From: Lotus japonicus | Lineage: Eukaryota; Streptophyta; Magnoliopsida; Fabales; Fabaceae | Direction of reading: 5' to 3' | Length of the DNA stretch: 64,000 nt | NCBI RefSeq assembly: GCF_012489685.1 | Contig: NC_080046.1 | Location: 34,001,176-34,065,175 of the forward strand | Part shown: one piece after another, positions 45,101-59,500 of the stretch | Numbering within the stretch: position 1 is the first letter of the stretch | Layout of the letters: each line of letters starts with the position of its first letter | Made by a program: the position numbers and the translations under genes | The notes under the pieces: generated by a model | The model's database searches: none | The model's input: only the letters and a program-made list of their open reading frames with translations | What the model was told of the DNA's origin: nothing

Positions 45101-47282
45101 AAGTCAAGCAGCGTTGGGTGCGGTTAGTACTTAGATGGGTGACCGCTTGGGAACACCGCATGCCGTTGGCATCTTTTTGCCTTCGTACATGTTTGTTGAA
45201 TAAATATTTGTGTTATCACGCACTCGGCCTCCAACGGCGGCAGCCAGCTCCGCCAGCCCAGCGGCCGCTGCTCTCCCCCTTCCACCGCGCGGCGCGCCGA
45301 CGGCCGCCGCAACCATGCACGTCAGCATGTTTGAGTGTTTCAGAGCTCCGCTGCACGATTCCAGCCTGCTAGACGCTACGCCCCGCCACTCCGCTGCCCG
45401 TACTTCAAAAACTCCACCCGGAAGGCGTGACCCCGTGCCCCCAGCAACCAGAGTTGATCCGATGCGCAGCTCCGTGCGACTTCCTGACGAAGGAGGACAC
45501 TCGCGGACACGTAACACCGAGAGGTCGCCGCGACGACGAGCGCGGAGGAGCGCTCACACGTCCTGCCGGGCCGCTGCCAGGCACTGCACTGCCGGGGCCG
45601 GGGACAGCAGAGGCGAGCCAGCGCGGAGGACGCTGCCCGCCCGGGACCCCCCCCTCCCCCCCCTCGCCTGCGGGCCGCCTGCCAGGGGCCCTCAGGCCGG
45701 CTGCCTGAGCGGTGCGCGGCAGCCGCCACCCAAGGCCACGCCGCGCACCAACACCATACTGTACATGATTACAGGGAGACTACAGCTACATGCAGCAGCC
45801 CAACCCACGGCGCAATCACCTCCGTGCTGCCCGTGGCACGACCTGCTCGCCACCTTCACGAGCCACCGCCGCGCCCCCACGACCACCTGGCCGCCGCCCT
45901 GCCCGTCCCCCTGCACGCCATTACGCCGACCCGCCGCCCGCCCGCGCTGCCCGCCGTCGTGCCCACCACGACCCTGCCCTCGCGGCACGCCTCCGCAGTG
46001 CCCACGCCCCCGCCCACATCATGCACCCATGCGGCCGCCACGGTCAGAAGTACTAGTCGGCGGGTACTAGCCGGCGCCCCCTCCGGCCAGCCAGCCGGCA
46101 ACCACGGCGCTACCCCGCTCTAGCAGTGACGCTAGCGGCCCGGACGCCCACCGCACTCCGGCGACCGAGAGGTGGCCTACCTACACGGCGGGCCACCACC
46201 AGCTCCGAGCGGCGGGGAGGGCGGCTGCCATACCCCTATGGCGGCCGCCTGAATAACCTAAGTTAAGTATTGTATTTTAATGTAAATATGAAAATCCTGT
46301 ACATAACATCCTTTGTAATCAATTAACTAATCACATTGTATATATTTATCTGTTCTAGATCATAAGAGGGGCGGCGAACCTATCGCCTCACGCCCTGCCC
46401 AGTCCCCCCTCAGGGGACCAACTTGTACGCCCTGCCAGGAGGCCGTCGACTTCGGCGGAACCAACTGCCAGGGCCACTCCCCGTCCCCCTTCCGGAGGAC
46501 GACATGTGCAGCCCGCGCGGGGGCCCCAGGCGCCCAATGCCAGGGGAACCGCCTGCCCGGGCTTACTCCAGCGTCCTCACCCAGAGGACATCTTGTGCGA
46601 CCCGTGTGGGGGCCTCAGGCGTCCAATGCCGGGGGAACCACCTGCCCGGGTCTACTCTCCGTGCCCCAAGGGGCTGTTATGTGCTGACACCGGTCGCCAT
46701 AGGGCGGCCATAGCAACCTGGGGACTGGCAACCCCGGGCAATCAACTGATAAAACCGAAAAGACACTCAATCAAAATCAACATCAAGCAATGAACTTATA
46801 ACCTCAAGGCCCACGGGCAGAGGCAACAATCACGAAACTCTGTAAAAAGAAAGAAAAATAAAAGCCTTTTAAAACTCGTAACTCGTTGGCATCTTTTTGC
46901 CTTCGTACATGTTTGTTGAATAAATATTTGTGTTATTTGTTGTTGTCCTTTTTTTTGTGTTTTTTTCATTTTTTGCCAAAATTTACCCCCCTCACCCCCC
47001 CTTCCCCACCCCCCTCCAACCACCCCATCACCGACATTTCGCCACTCGCCCGAGGCACACGCCCCACCAGCAGACACAATAATGGGAGAGGTTAGGTTGG
47101 CAAAGTGTTGAAAACGCCACCAAGTTGGAAAATCGGGCATAGGTTACCCGTCGGGCCCGAGGGACGACCTCCGGACAAGCACGTCTACCACCAGAACGGT
47201 GGCCGTGCGAGCCGGGTACCAGAGTTTCTCAAGGTGTGGTAAGTATAAAGAGATAGGGGAAGACAGTGGGGGGGGAGGGGGC

Positions 47283-47316
<34 letters not shown>

Positions 47317-47477
47317 TCCAAAACGCTAAATTTTTTGAAATTTGGGCAGGGGTTCCCCGTCGGGCCCGAAGGACGACCTCCAGCTGGCACTTTTCGTGCC
47401 AGCCAGGTACCAAAATGTGTCAGTGTGAGTTGTAGTAATAACATAGAGAGAGAAAGGGGGGGAGGGGGGGGGGGGGG

Positions 47478-47526
<49 letters not shown>

Positions 47527-50500
47527 TCCAAACAAAAAAAAATGAAAAATTTGGGCAGAGGTTCCCCGTCGGGCCCGAAGGACGACCTCCAGCAAGCAAC
47601 AATCCCACCAGAACGGCGGACGTGCGAGCCAGGTACCAAGTGTGAAATGACCAAAAGTGTAAGAAATTATCTCCTCGCATTGCCACCATATACACACGAA
47701 TCTCCTCGGATAGAGCAACACCACCATACACAACTCATCGGATTCACGGCACTACAAACGCACACGCACACGCACGCACACACACCACAACTTTAGGTAA
47801 ACTGGAGTTGCGACTGTAGGCGAGGTGGGGATATACTGTATTTCAAGTGCAGGTTTCCTTCCCCCACCGGTTTTCCGCGAAAAACCACTGCAGCCAGCCA
47901 GCCGGGCGGCGGCGCTGCTCTCACCCTTCCACTTCCTAGAAATCGCACGGCCGTCGACGGGCCGCGCCGGACCCTCCCCTTCGCTCGCCTCTCCACTTCT
48001 AGGAACTGTCACCGGCGCTTCCGCGACCCCCCCTTTCGACTGCTGGTCATCTCACGAACCTCGACGCCCTCACTGGCGTGGCTACTCCGTGTCTACAGTG
48101 ATACCCCCTGCAAGTCCTAACCTCACTTCAACAGGGTCTTCTTTCTTCACCCTTCCGCAGACCGAACCAACGGGTTTCCCGCCCCAGGGCGTTAAATTGG
48201 GCACGGAGGCGACAGTGCGACGGCCGTGCTGCTGTTGGGCGCCGCAGCGCTAACCCGTCCAGGAGTACCCTTCCGCCGGGGGGGATTACCGGATTACATC
48301 GGACAGGTCGATCGGGACCCCGCCCGGGCCGCCCCGGGGGCCGCGGCTAGCCCTGGGCGCAACCCCGGTAAGTCATGTTCATGTTTTAGCGTTATTCTTT
48401 CGAAAATTGCAATTGGATGTCAACGCGGGAGTGGGCGCCTGTGCTGTGGTGGCTCGGGGAGCATGGAGTATCGACGGACGGGCCGGCCACGCCTCGCGCG
48501 AGACAGAGCCGCTCCCAGCCCACATCGGCCTCTTCTGGAGGTTAGTGGTTCAATCTACCTTATTCAGCGTTTTTCAAGTGCGTTTTATTCTGTGTACCTT
48601 ATCGCTTCTCGGCCTTTTGGCTAAGATCAAAGTGTAGTATCTGTTCTTATCAGCTTAATATCTGGTACACTCCGCATTGCGGAGTCAGAATATTAAACTG
48701 ATTTTTGTAATCCGATGGAGTGTTGGGTGCTTGCACCACCTCTATCACGGGTTGTCCGGGCATTGCAGTGCCGCCCGGTTCGGCCCACTATAATAATAAA
48801 TCATACTCTCTCTCTCTCTCTCTCTTATCAAGTATCGGCTGGATAACTCGCCTCTGCCGACTTGCATTAAACGCACAGCCGCAAGCGGGCGCGGCGGCCG
48901 GCCGCTGGGTGCCCTACCCCTCCCCCTCTCTACTCCGCCAGCCTCTCGTCGCTACGTTACGGCTAACGCTGCGCGCCCAGCGGTAAAGACACCGTTCGAA
49001 CGAAAATAAATACGTCAATACGCTCGTCTACTCGCATAGGTAAGTAAACGCTTTCGCAAAGTCCTGCGCGTACAGGTAAGTAATACTTCATCGAGGACAA
49101 CTTTATGCCGTGGCGTGTTTATCTCGTTGCCGCACGGCCAGGTAAGTCCCGGTAGTGAGTGTAACTTGTCTTAACGACTGTGTAAGGTAGGTATAGGGGG
49201 TAGATAGTCTTTGTTGAAGTTTATCCTTACGGAAAAACATGTTTTAGCCCTGAAAAGGGCTGTTTATATAGCAAAGACGCTCGGGTGAACGAGTGAATTT
49301 ACTTGGAGGATGTGTACTTGGTCACAGCCTTTGTGCCTTCAGAGACGGCGTGCTTGGCCAATTCTCCGGGCAGGAGGAGACGGACAGCGGTCTGGATCTC
49401 CCGAGAGGTGATGGTGGACCTCTTGTTGTAGTGGGCGAGACGGCTGGCCTCGGCGGCGATCCTCTCGAAGATGTCGTTCACGAACGAGTTCATGATGGAC
49501 ATGGCCTTGCTGGAGATACCGGTGTCGGGGTGGACTTGTTTCAGCACTTTGTAAATGTAGATGGCGTAAGATTCCTTCCTCTTACGCTTCTTCTTCTTAT
49601 CTCCCTTGGAGATATTCTTCTGGGCCTTGCCCGCTTTTTTCGCGGCCTTTCCGGACGTTTTGGGTGGCATGGTGGTACGTGTGAGCGGTACAAAGACACG
49701 GAGCACAGTGATGCGGACACCAGCCCGACTTTCTTATTTATGTAAAACGCGGTGCGCAGCCGGCGCGCGCAGGGATCGTGCGTGCCGTCCCCCACTCCGA
49801 GGTGCCCGAAAACGAGCGGCCAATCGCGCGGCAGCAGCGCAGCCAGCAGCGCGCCGGCTGCGCACCACGAATCGTATATAAGCCTAGGTCGACCCTCGCC
49901 GAGCATCACTCTCGTGTACTTTCCGGCGTCCTCACGGTCGTCGTCTCGTCGTTCTCTACCCAAACTCTCCAAACATGTCCGGTCGCGGCAAGGGTGGCAA
50001 GGTCAAGGGAAAGTCCAAGTCCCGCTCCTCCAGGGCTGGACTCCAGTTCCCCGTCGGAAGGATCCACCGTCTTCTCCGCAAAGGAAACTACGCTGAACGT
50101 GTCGGTGCTGGTGCTCCAGTGTACCTAGCCGCCGTGATGGAATACCTGGCCGCTGAGGTCCTGGNNNNNNNNNNNNNNNNNNNNNNNNNNNNNNNNNNNN
50201 NNNNNNNNNNNNNNNNNNNNNNNNNNNNNNNNNNNNNNNNNNNNNNNNNNNNNNNNNNNNNNNNTATTTCGTTACAATTCTCAATTTGGTAGTAAGTTTT
50301 AGTTGAGCTCTACGAACTCATATGACATACAATGGATTAATAACATCGATTTTAAATTTATGTCCTCTCAAAAGCTATATGTTAGCCTCTATTTCCTTTT
50401 GTGCTACCCGAAACCCTAAACCTTAAACCCTAAACCATAAACACCCATATTTAGTTGAGCTCTACGAACTTGCATCACCTTCGGTGGAGGAATATCATGA

Positions 50501-53500
50501 GCTTAAACTTATTGTGGTACAACAAGACACTTTTTGTCATTAGAGAGGAATTTCTCCACTCAAAAGCTATATGTAGGCCTCATTCTCCTTTGGTTCTACT
50601 GTACTTATTTCGTTACAATTCTCAATTTGTAGTAAGTTTTAGTTGAGCTCTACGAACTCATATGACATACAATGGATTAATAACATCGATTTTAAATTTA
50701 TGTCCTCTCAAAAGCTATTTGTTGGCCTCTTTTTCCTTTTGTGCTACCCGAAACCCTAAACCTTAAACCCTAAACCCTAAACACCCATATTTAGTTGAGC
50801 TCTACGAACTTGCATCACCTTCGGTGGAGGAATATCATGAGCTTAAACTTATTGTGGTACAACAAGACACTTTTTGTCATTAGAGAGGCATTTCTCCACT
50901 CAAAAGCTATATGCAGGCCTCATTGTCCTTTGGTTCTACTGTACTTATTTCGTTACAATTCTCAATTTGTAGTAAGTTTTAGTTGAGCTCTACGAACTCA
51001 TATGACATACAATGGATTAATAACATCAATTTTAAATTTATGTCCTCTCAAAAGCTATATGTTGGCCTCTTTTTCCTTTTGTGCTTTCCTAAACCCTAAA
51101 CCTTAAACCCTAAACCTAAACACCCATATTTAGTTGAGCTCTACGAACTTGCATCATATTCGGTGGAGTAATATCATGAGCTTAAACTTATTGTGGTACA
51201 ACAAGACACTTTTTGTCATTAGAGAGGAATTTCTCCACTCAAAAGCTATATGTTGGCCTCATTCTCCTTTGGTTCTTCTGTACTTATTTCGTTAGAATTC
51301 TCCATTTGTAGTAAGTTTATATGAGCTCTACGAACTCATTTGACATACAATTGATTGATAACATCGATTTTAAATTTATGTCCTCTCAAAAGCTATATGT
51401 TGGGCTCTTGTTCCTTTTGTCCTACCTTAAACCCTAAACCTTAAACCCTAAACCATAAACACCCATTTTTAGTTGAGCTCTACGAACTTGAATCACATTC
51501 GGTGGAGGAATATCATGATCTTAAACTTATTGTGGTACAAAAAGACACTTTTTGTCATTAGAGAATAATTTTTCCACTCATAAGCTATATGTTGGCCTCA
51601 ATTTCCTTTGGTTCTACTGTACTTATTTCGTTACAATTCTCCATTTGTAGTATGTTTCAGTTGAGCTCTACGAACTCGTCTCACATACAATCGATTAATG
51701 ACTTCGATTTTGAATTTATGTCCCCTCAAAAGGTATATATTTGACTCTTTATCCTTTTGTCCTACCCTAAACCTTAAACCCTAAACCCTAAACACCCATA
51801 TTTAGTTGAGCTCTACGAACTTGCATCACATTCGGTGGAGGAATATCTTGAGCTTAAACTTATTGTGGTACAACAAGATACTTTTTGTCATTAGAGAGGA
51901 ATTTCTCCACTCAAAAGCTATATGTAGGCCTCATTCTCCTTTGGTTCTACTGTACTTATTTCATTACAACTCTCCGTTTGTAGCAAGTTTTAGTTGAGCT
52001 CTACGAACTCATATGACATACAATGGATTAATAACATCGATTTTAAATTTATGTCCTCTCAAAAGCTATATGTTAGCCTCTTTTTCCTTTTGTGCTACCC
52101 TAAAACCTAAACCTTAAACCCTAAACCATAAACACCCATATTTAGTTGAGCTCTACGAACTTGCATCACATTCGGTGGAGGAATATCATGAGCTTAAATT
52201 TATTGTGGTACAACAAGACACTTTTTGTCAAAAGAGAATAATTTTTCCAATCATAAGCTATATGTTGGCCTCAATTTCCTTTGGTTCTACTGTACTTATT
52301 TCGTTACAATTCTCCATTTGTAGTATGTTTCAGTTGAGCTCTACGAACTCGTCTCACATACAATGGATTAATGACTTTGATTTTGAATTTATGTCCTCTC
52401 AAAAGGTATATATTGGCCTCTTTATCCTTTTGTCCTACCCTAAACCTTAAACCCTAAACCCTAAACACCCATATTTAATTGAGCTCTACCAACTTGCATC
52501 ACATTCGGTGGAGGAATATCTTGAGCTTAAACTTATTGTGGTACAACAAGACACTTTTTGTCATTAGAGAATAATTTTTCCACTCATAAGCTATAGGTTG
52601 GCCTCAATTTCCTTTGGTTCTACTGTACTTATTTCATTACAACTCTCCGTTTGTAGCAAGTTTTAGTTGAGCTCTACGAACTCATATGACATACAATGGA
52701 TTAATAACATCGATTTTAAATTTATGTCCTCTCAAAAGCTATATGTTAGCCTCTTTTTCCTTTTGTGCTACCCTAAAACCTAAACCTTAAACCCTAAACC
52801 ATAAACACCCATATTTAGTTGAGCTCTACGAACTTGCATCACATTCGGTGGAGGAATATCATGAGCTTAAACTTATTGTGGTACAAAAAGACACTTTTTG
52901 TCATTAGAGAATAATTTCTCCACTCATAAGGGCCTCATTCTCCTTTGGTTCTACTGTACTTATTTCGTTACAATTATCCATTTGTAGTAAGTTTCAGTTG
53001 AGCTTTAAGAAATCGTATCACATACAATGGATTAATGACTTCGATTTTGAATTTATGTCGTTTCAAAAAGTATATATTGGCCTCTTTATCCTTTTGTCCT
53101 AACCTAAACCTTAAACCCTAAACCCTAAACACATATTTAGTTGAGCTCTACGAACTTGCAAGACCTTTGGTGGAGGAATATCATGAGCTTAAACTTATTG
53201 TGGTACAACAAGACACTTTTTGTCATTAGAGAGGCATTTCTCCACTCAAAAGCTATATGTAGGCCTCATTGTCCTTTGGTTCTACTGTACTTATTTCGTT
53301 ACAATTCTCAATTTGTAGTAAGTTTTAGTTGAGCTCTACGAACTCATATGACATACAATGGATTAATAACATCGATTTTAAATTTATGTCCTCTCAAAAG
53401 CTATATGTTGGCCTCTATTTCCTTTTGTGCTACCCGAAACCCTAAACCTTAAACCCTAAACCATAAACACCCATATTTAGTTGAGCTCTACGAATCACCT

Positions 53501-56500
53501 TCGGTGGAGGAATATCATGAGCTTAAACTTATTGTGGTACAACAAGACACTTTTTGTCATTAGAGAGGCATTTCTCCACTCAAAAGCTATATGTAGGCCT
53601 CATTGTCCTTTGGTTCTACTGTACTTATTTCGTTACAATTCTCAATTTGTAGTAAGTTTTAGTTGAGCTCTACGAACTCATATGACATACAATGGATTAA
53701 TAACATCGATTTTAAATTTATGTCCTCTCAAAAGCTATATGTTGGCCTCTATTTCCTTTTGTGCTACCCGAAACCCTAAAACTTAAACCCTAAACCATAA
53801 ACACCCATATTTAGTTGAGCTCTACGAACTTGCATCACCTTCGGTGGAGGAATATCATGAGCTTAAACTTATTGTGGTACAACAAGACACTTTTTGTCAT
53901 TAGAGAGGAATTTCTCCACTCAAAAGCTATATGTAGGCCTCATTCTCCTTTGGTTCTACTGTACTTATTTCGTTACAACTCTCCGTTTGTAGTAAGTTTT
54001 AGTTGAGCTCTACGAACTCATATGACATACAATGGATTAATAACATCGATTTTAAATTTTTGTCCTCTCAAAAGCTATATGTTGGCCTCTTTTTCCTTTT
54101 GTGCTACCCGAAACCCTAAACCTTAAACCCTAAACCATAAACACCCATTTTTAGTTGAGCTCTACGAACTTGAATCACATTCGGTGGAGGAATATCATGA
54201 TCTTAAACTTATGGTGGTACAAAAAGACACTTTTTGTCATTAGAGAATAATTTTTCCACTCATAAGCTATATGTTGGCCTCAATTTCCTTTGGTTCTACT
54301 GTACTTATTTCGTTACAATTCTCCATTTGTAGTATGTTTCAGTTGAGCTCTACGAACTCGTCTCACATACAATCGATTAATGACTTCGATTTTGAATTTA
54401 TGTCCCCTCAAACGGTATATATTTGACTCTTTATCCTTTTGTCCTACCCTAAACCTTAAACCCTAAACCCTAAACACCCATATTTAGTTGAGCTCTACGA
54501 ACTTGCATCACATTCGGTGGAGGAATATCTTGAGCTTAAACTTATTGTGGTACAACAAGACACTTTTTGTCATTAGAGAGGAATTTCTCCACTCAAAAGC
54601 TATATGTAGGCCTCATTCTCCTTTGGTTCTACTGTACTTATTTCGTTACAACTCTCCGTTTGTAGTAAGTTTTAGTTGAGCTCTACGAACTCATATGACA
54701 TACAATGGATTAATAACATCGATTTTAAATTTATGTCCTCTCAAAAGCTATATGTTGGCCTCTTTTTCCTTTTGTGCTACCCTAAAACCTAAACCTTAAA
54801 CCCTAAACCATAAACACCCATATTTAGTTGAGCTCTACGAACTTGCATCACATTCGGTGGAGGAATATCATGAGCTTAAACTTATTGTGGTACAAAAAGA
54901 CACTTTTTGTCATTAGAGAATAATTTCTCCACTCATAAGGGCCTCATTCTCCTTTGGTTCTACTGTACTTATTTCGTTACAATTCTCCATTTGTAGTAAG
55001 TTTCAGTTGAGCTTTAAGAAATCGTATCACATACAATGGATTAATGACTTCGATTTTGAATTTATGTCGTTTCAAAAAGTATATATTGGCCTCTTTATCC
55101 TTTTGTCCTAACCTAAACCTTAAACCCTAAACCCTAAACACATATTTAGTTGAGCTCTACGAACTTGCAAGACCTTTGGTGGAGGAATATCATGAGCTTA
55201 AACTTATTGTGGTACAACAAGACACTTTTTGTCATTAGAGAGGCATTTCTCCACTCAAAAGCTATATGTAGGCCTCATTGTCCTTTGGTTCTACTGTACT
55301 TATTTCGTTACAATTCTCAATTTGTAGTAAGTTTTAGTTGAGCTCTACGAACTCATATGACATACAATGGATTAATAACATCGATTTTAAATTTATGTCC
55401 TCTCAAAAGCTATATGTTGGCCTCTATTTCCTTTTGTGCTACCCGAAACCCTAAACCTTAAACCCTAAACCATAAACACCCATATTTAGTTGAGCTCTAC
55501 GAATTTACATCACCTTCGGTGGAGGAATATCATGAGCTTAAACTTATTGTGGTACAACAAGACACTTTTTGTCATTAGAGAGGCATTTCTCCACTCAAAA
55601 GCTATATGTAGGCCTCATTGTCCTTTGGTTCTACTGTACTTATTTCGTTACAATTCTCAATTTGTAGTAAGTTTTAGTTGAGCTCTACGAACTCATATGA
55701 CATACAATGGATTAATAACATCGATTTTAAATTTATGTCCTCTCAAAAGCTATATGTTGGCCTCTATTTCCTTTTGTGCTACCCGAAACCCTAAAACTTA
55801 AACCCTAAACCATAAACACCCATATTTAGTTGAGCTCTACGAACTTGCATCACCTTCGGTGGAGGAATATCATGAGCTTAAACTTATTGTGGTACAACAA
55901 GACACTTTTTGTCATTAGAGAGGAATTTCTCCACTCAAAAGCTATATGTAGGCCTCATTCTCCTTTGGTTCTACTGTACTTATTTCGTTACAACTCTCCG
56001 TTTGTAGTAAGTTTTAGTTGAGCTCTACGAACTCATATGACATACAATGGATTAATAACATCGATTTTAAATTTATGTCCTCTCAAAAGCTATATGTTGG
56101 CCTCTTTTTCCTTTTGTGCTACCCGAAACCCTAAACCTTAAACCCTAAACCATAAACACCCATTTTTAGTTGAGCTCTACGAACTTGAATCACATTCGGT
56201 GGAGGAATATCATGATCTTAAACTTATGGTGGTACAAAAAGACACTTTTTGTCATTAGAGAATAATTTTTCCACTCATAAGCTATATGTTGGCCTCAATT
56301 TCCTTTGGTTCTACTGTACTTATTTCGTTACAATTCTCCATTTGTAGTATGTTTCAGTTGAGCTCTACGAACTCGTCTCACATACAATCGATTAATGACT
56401 TCGATTTTGAATTTATGTCCCCTCAAACGGTATATATTTGACTCTTTATCCTTTTGTCCTACCCTAAACCTTAAACCCTAAACCCTAAACACCCATATTT

Positions 56501-59500
56501 AGTTGAGCTCTACGAACTTGCATCACATTCGGTGGAGGAATATCTTGAGCTTAAACTTATTGTGGTACAACAAGACACTTTTTGTCATTAGAGAGGAATT
56601 TCTCCACTCAAAAGCTATATGTAGGCCTCATTCTCCTTTGGTTCTACTGTACTTATTTCGTTACAACTCTCCGTTTGTAGTAAGTTTTAGTTGAGCTCTA
56701 CGAACTCATATGACATACAATGGATTAATAACATCGATTTTAAATTTATGTCCTCTCAAAAGCTATATGTTGGCCTCTTTTTCCTTTTGTGCTACCCTAA
56801 AACCTAAACCTTAAACCCTAAACCATAAACACCCATATTTAGTTGAGCTCTACGAACTTGCATCACATTCGGTGGAGGAATATCATGAGCTTAAACTTAT
56901 TGTGGTACAAAAAGACACTTTTTGTCATTAGAGAATAATTTCTCCACTCATAAGGGCCTCATTCTCCTTTGGTTCTACTGTACTTATTTCGTTACAATTC
57001 TCCATTTGTAGTAAGTTTCAGTTGAGCTTTAAGAAATCGTATCACATACAATGGATTAATGACTTCGATTTTGAATTTATGTCGTTTCAAAAAGTATATA
57101 TTGGCCTCTTTATCCTTTTGTCCTAACCTAAACCTTAAACCCTAAACCCTAAACACCCATATTTAGTTGAGCTCTACGAACTTGCATGACCTTCGGTGGA
57201 GGAATATCATGAGCTTAAACTTATTGTGGTACAACAAGACACTTTTTGTCATTAGAGAGGAATTTCTCCACTCAAAAGCTATATGTAGGCCTCATTCTCC
57301 TTTGGTTCTACTGTACTTATTTCGTTACAACTCTCCGTTTGTAGTAAGTTTTAGTTGAGCTCTACGAACTCATATGACATACAATGGATTAATAACATCG
57401 ATTTTAAATTTATGTCCTCTCAAAAGCTATATGTTGGGCTCTTGTTCCTTTTGTCCTACCTTAAACCCTAAACCTTAAACCCTAAACCATAAACACCCAT
57501 TTTTAGTTGAGCTCTACGAACTTGAATCACATTCGGTGGAGGAATATCATGATCTTAAACTTATTGTGGTACAAAAAGACACTTTTTGTCATTAGAGAAT
57601 AATTTTTCCACTCATAAGCTATATGTTGGCCTCAATTTCCTTTGGTTCTACTGTACTTATTTCGTTACAATTCTCCATTTGTAGTATGTTTCAGTTGAGC
57701 TCTACGAACTCGTCTCACATACAATCGATTAATGACTTCGATTTTGAATTTATGTCCCCTCAAAAGGTATATATTTGACTCTTTATCCTTTTGTCCTACC
57801 CTAAACCTTAAACCCTAAACCCTAAACACCCATATTTAGTTGAGCTCTACGAACTTGCATCACATTCGGTGGAGGAATATCTTGAGCTTAAACTTATTGT
57901 GGTACAACAAGATACTTTTTGTCATTAGAGAGGAATTTCTCCACTCAAAAGCTATATGTAGGCCTCATTCTCCTTTGGTTCTACTGTACTTATTTCATTA
58001 CAACTCTCCGTTTGTAGCAAGTTTTAGTTGAGCTCTACGAACTCATATGACATACAATGGATTAATAACATCGATTTTAAATTTATGTCCTCTCAAAAGC
58101 TATATGTTAGCCTCTTTTTCCTTTTGTGCTACCCTAAAACCTAAACCTTAAACCCTAAACCATAAACACCCATATTTAGTTGAGCTCTACGAACTTGCAT
58201 CACATTCGGTGGAGGAATATCATGAGCTTAAATTTATTGTGGTACAACAAGACACTTTTTGTCAAAAGAGAATAATTTTTCCAATCATAAGCTATATGTT
58301 GGCCTCAATTTCCTTTGGTTCTACTGTACTTATTTCGTTACAATTCTCCATTTGTAGTATGTTTCAGTTGAGCTCTACGAACTCGTCTCACATACAATGG
58401 ATTAATGACTTTGATTTTGAATTTATGTCCTCTCAAAAGGTATATATTGGCCTCTTTATCCTTTTGTCCTACCCTAAACCTTAAACCCTAAACCCTAAAC
58501 ACCCATATTTAATTGAGCTCTACCAACTTGCATCACATTCGGTGGAGGAATATCTTGAGCTTAAACTTATTGTGGTACAACAAGACACTTTTTGTCATTA
58601 GAGAATAATTTTTCCACTCATAAGCTATAGGTTGGCCTCAATTTCCTTTGGTTCTACTGTACTTATTTCGTTACAATTCTCCATTTGTAGTATGTTTCAG
58701 TTGAGCTCTACGAACTCGTCTCACATACAATGGATTAATGACTTCGATTTTGAATTTATGTCCCCTCAAAAGGTATATATTTGACTCTTTATCCTTTTGT
58801 CCTACCCTAAACCTTAAACCCTAAACCCTAAACACCCATATTTAGTTGAGCTCTACGAACTTGCATCACATTCAGTGGAGGAATATCATGAGCTTAAACT
58901 TATTGTGGTACAACAAGACACTTTTTGTCATTAGAGAGGCATTTCTCCACTCAAAAGCTATATGTAGGCCTCATTGTCTGATATGATTTGGGAACACAAA
59001 GGATCGTCTTGAAAACCGGGGACAAAAGATAGGAACTTGACCCTAACCGCGACCTGCCGGTAGAACCAAAGTTATCAAAGATAAAAAGGGAACTTGACCC
59101 TAACCGCGACCTGCCGGTAGAACCAAAGTTATCAAGTTTAGTTCTTAACCCAAGAACAAATGGGAAGCTCTCACAATATGAGAAAACTCAATATCATTCA
59201 AATTCAAAAACTGCTTTGTTCCATACATTGAGTCCCTATTTATAGGCTAAGTGGGATGCTACTCTTTCCAATAAGTAATAATGCTCCCACTAACATTTAA
59301 TAGACTCCACTAGAGATTTATAGCTCCACTAGCATTGGAAACTTGAGTAAAAACCCACTGTTCCTAAAGATGAGTCAAAGGCTCATAAAAGACATTAAAA
59401 ACCAACTAGGGGGAATACAAAATGTCATCAGAAAATTCACCCCTATATTAAATACGAAAATTCAAGAAAATAACTAAAATGGACTTATTTACTAAATATT